From: Persicitalea sp963803495
GTDB lineage: Bacteria; Bacteroidota; Bacteroidia; Cytophagales; Spirosomataceae
DNA length: 64,000 bases
Reading direction: 5' to 3'
Assembly: GCA_963803495.1 (NCBI GenBank)
Contig: CAWDMP010000002.1
Location: forward strand, 2,046,001 to 2,110,000
Below are positions 61,824-64,000 of the stretch, piece by piece. Under the pieces are notes generated by a model that worked only from the letters and a program-made list of their open reading frames with translations, did no database searches and was not told the DNA's origin. Positions within the stretch are counted from its first letter, which is position 1; every line of letters begins with the position of its first letter. A program made the position numbers and the translations under genes.

Positions 61824-64000
61824 ATGAAAAAAATCACGTTACTTTCCCTCCTTCTGGTTGGGATAACATCCTGGGCCACCGCTCAGACAGGTACCATTAA
61901 AGGTACCATCCTCGACGCCACCAGCAAAGAAGCCATTATCGGCGGCAGCGTAGTACTCAAAGGCACCACTCCACCCGTAGGTACTTCCACCGACATCGAA
62001 GGCAATTTCGAACTCACCAGTGTCCCTACCGGCAAGCACACGGTCGTCATCAGTTACGTTTCATACAAGCCCAAGGAAGTGGAGGTGACGGTATATCCCA
62101 ACCAGGCGATTCTAATCAATAGTACCTTAGAAGAAGACGTCGCTACGCTGAACGAAGTCAAGATCGTGGGCCAGCGCGCTACGTTTACCGACGTGTCGGT
62201 CATCACCGAAATCCGGCAGGCCGAGCAGGTGGCGGTCGGCATCTCGGCCCAGCAAATTCAGAAATCACAGGACCGCGACGCCTCGCAGGTCATCCGCCGG
62301 GTACCGGGCGTGTCCATTCAGGACGACCGCTTCGTCATCATCCGCGGTCTCAACGAGCGCTACAACACCGTGATGCTCAACGACGCCATCACGCCCTCCA
62401 CCGAGGTCGACGTGAAATCTTTTTCCTTCGACCTCATCCCCAGCTCGGCCATCGACCGGATGGTGATCTACAAGTCGGGCGCGCCTGAGCTACCCGGCGA
62501 ATTCGCGGGGGGTATCATCAAGATATACACCAAGACCGTCCCCGACGAGAACGGTCTGACCGTCGGCTTTTCTACGAGCTACCGCGCCGGAACTACTTTT
62601 CAGAATGTATTGAGCGACAAGGGCTACGGCGGCGATATGCTCGGCCTCGGAGCGGGAGCACGCCGCTTGCCCTCCTCTTTTCCCACGACTAGCGCCTTAC
62701 TCGCCGAAAATCGACCCTCTGCTGCCACCTTCCAAGCCTTTCGCAACCTGCCGGACTTCTACAATGTGGGGACCGCCAACGTGAATCCTGATCTCAGGCT
62801 TTCGGTAGGCTACAACCGCAAGATGTATGTGGGCGACAAGACACTGACTACCTTCAATAATGTCAGCTATACCAACGCTAACCAGGTACTCAGGCGCGAT
62901 CAGAACCGGTACTTGTCGTTCAATCCATCGCAGCAACGGTCGGAGATTCTGAGTTCATACAGCGACGATGTTTACGCCAACAACGTCCGATTGGGTATCA
63001 TGTCGAACTGGGGACTGATTTTGAACCCCAATAATAAAATCGAATTTAGAAACTTGTTCAACCAACTCTCCAGCAAGGAAACCACCTTCCGGCAGGGTTT
63101 CAATACCGATAACGGCCGAGACGTAGAGAACTTCGCCTTCCGCTACGAGTCCAAGAGTATCTACACGGGACAGCTGAGTGGTACCCACGACCTTTCGGAC
63201 GCTACAACAGTTAAGTGGACGGGGGCCTTTGGCTACACCCTTCGCGAAGAGCCGGACTTCCGCCGTTTCATCTCGAGTCGCGACCGGGGCACCAACGACC
63301 CCTTTACGGTCGAGATCGTGCCCGGAAGCAACGCCAGTCTGACGCGTGGCGCGCGCTTCTACTCGACGCTTAACGAATATACTTCGTCGCTTCGGGCCGA
63401 CTGGGAGCATCGTGTACGGCGCAAAGGCTACGCCGACAATGACAAGATGGATATCAAGTTGCGGGCGGGTGCTTACGGCGAATACAAAGACCGTTCGTTC
63501 CAGGCACGTTGGTTCAACCTTGCTAATCCTGGCGGCGTAGCGCAGGAAGTCACCAACCAGCCCTTCGAACAATTGTTCAGCAGCAACAGTATTGGCCCCG
63601 ATAAGCTTTTTTACGGGGAGCGCACCAACTTCGACGACCGATACGACGCCCAAATGCTCTTGGGAGCGGCCTACATAGGGGCCCATTACCCGGTTACGCC
63701 TAAGTTCAGCGCTTCGGTAGGATTGCGGGGCGAGTTCAGCCGCCAGCAACTGCAAAGTCGCCTGCGCGGGTCGGGTCAGGACGTTGATGTGGATAACCCG
63801 ATCCTCCGGCCGCTGCCTTCGCTCAACCTGACCTATAACCTTACCGACAAGTCACTGTTCAGGCTGGCGTACGGCATCACGATCAACCGTCCCGAGTTCC
63901 GCGAGCTGGCTCCCTTCAATTATTATGATTTTGCGTTCGACGTTTCCCGTGTGGGTAATCCTAACCTGAAAACGCCGACGATTCACAATGCCGACTTCCG
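61824..64000 (+). CDS. TonB-dependent receptor, 5' part (runs off the window)
   Basis: At least 725 residues without a stop before the window ends. Signal peptide MKKITLLSLLLVGITSWATAQ; carboxypeptidase-like regulatory domain (GTIKGTILDATSKEAIIGGSVVLKG...DIEGNFELTSVPTGKHTVVISYVSYKP, about 22-95); plug domain (SQDRDASQVIRRVPGVSIQDDRFVIIRGLNERYNTVMLNDAI, about 150-195; FAGGIIKIYTK); then barrel strands, e.g. SLRADWEHRVRRKG and LFRLAYGITINRPEFRELAPFNYYDFAF. Outer-membrane importer; substrate unknown. No SusD-like partner is visible upstream. Confidence 0.93.
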   Translation, partial: MKKITLLSLLLVGITSWATAQTGTIKGTILDATSKEAIIGGSVVLKGTTPPVGTSTDIEGNFELTSVPTGKHTVVISYVSYKPKEVEVTVYPNQAILINSTLEEDVATLNEVKIVGQRATFTDVSVITEIRQAEQVAVGISAQQIQKSQDRDASQVIRRVPGVSIQDDRFVIIRGLNERYNTVMLNDAITPSTEVDVKSFSFDLIPSSAIDRMVIYKSGAPELPGEFAGGIIKIYTKTVPDENGLTVGFSTSYRAGTTFQNVLSDKGYGGDMLGLGAGARRLPSSFPTTSALLAENRPSAATFQAFRNLPDFYNVGTANVNPDLRLSVGYNRKMYVGDKTLTTFNNVSYTNANQVLRRDQNRYLSFNPSQQRSEILSSYSDDVYANNVRLGIMSNWGLILNPNNKIEFRNLFNQLSSKETTFRQGFNTDNGRDVENFAFRYESKSIYTGQLSGTHDLSDATTVKWTGAFGYTLREEPDFRRFISSRDRGTNDPFTVEIVPGSNASLTRGARFYSTLNEYTSSLRADWEHRVRRKGYADNDKMDIKLRAGAYGEYKDRSFQARWFNLANPGGVAQEVTNQPFEQLFSSNSIGPDKLFYGERTNFDDRYDAQMLLGAAYIGAHYPVTPKFSASVGLRGEFSRQQLQSRLRGSGQDVDVDNPILRPLPSLNLTYNLTDKSLFRLAYGITINRPEFRELAPFNYYDFAFDVSRVGNPNLKTPTIHNADF

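Noticed and set aside
1..64000. CRISPR array
   Set aside because: No regularly spaced direct repeats with unique spacers and no cas gene seen; the repeats present are palindromic and irregular.

Overview
The window reads as a chromosome segment of a Bacteroidota bacterium, most likely a Cytophagales/Spirosomaceae-type environmental species. Supporting signs are promoters of the TTTG-N19..21-TAnnTTTG type instead of -35/-10 boxes, few Shine-Dalgarno sites, a TonB-dependent receptor with an N-terminal carboxypeptidase-like regulatory domain, DUF4394 and SBBP-type propeller proteins, many sulfatases, an Nqr sodium pump, and IS families common in that phylum. Coding DNA is GC-rich with abundant GGTACC words. 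Several short islands are clearly AT-richer: 66-1260, 34250-34945 and 51441-52077. No database search was possible; family names rest on motifs read directly.

Layout. 1-9.8 kb: defence island. An AT-rich three-gene cassette and a strong bidirectional terminator precede a type I restriction-modification locus (half-size HsdS, HsdM, full HsdS, an 870-bp palindrome-rich gap, HsdR, and a YgjP-type zinc peptidase overlapping HsdR). 9.8-31.7 kb: mixed chromosomal genes: sulfatase with a PA14-like tail, EamA transporter, FtsX/MacB-type permease, PRC-barrel protein, GDP-fucose synthase, Lrp/AsnC regulator, TPR protein, HPRT, beta-CASP nuclease-like protein, tRNA-Leu(CAG), HemJ, a nitroreductase with iodotyrosine-deiodinase lid residues, three paralogous small membrane proteins, DUF4394 lipoprotein, RluA synthase and a PQQ/haem-c dehydrogenase.

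31.8-34.2 kb: a decayed IS630 element interrupted by an IS110 element. The IS110 leader carries what looks like a bridge RNA, with two stem-loops whose loops match the target and the donor end. 34.9-43.4 kb: nqrABCDEF-apbE on the minus strand, the source of Na+-motive force, with ApbE flavinylating NqrB/NqrC. An IS701-like element with a 5-bp target duplication splits nqrA from nqrB, and nqrF and apbE carry frameshifts.

43.7-51.3 kb: four sulfatases (two frameshifted) followed by a heparan-glucosaminide N-acetyltransferase-like membrane protein, suggesting use of sulfated glycans. 51.4-64 kb: split YbjQ-like protein, AAA_14/DUF4143 ATPase with a striking inverted repeat upstream, acetamidase/formamidase, broken VOC protein, SBBP propeller, DUF4440 and cupin proteins, glucose-6-phosphate dehydrogenase, M14 carboxypeptidase, and the 5' part of a TonB-dependent receptor behind three 11-bp direct repeats.

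Two cross-cutting observations: a dispersed multi-hairpin repeat family whose stems co-vary between copies (5.2 kb, 45.3 kb), and about ten single-base indels in otherwise well-conserved genes. The indels may be true decay or uncorrected sequencing error.
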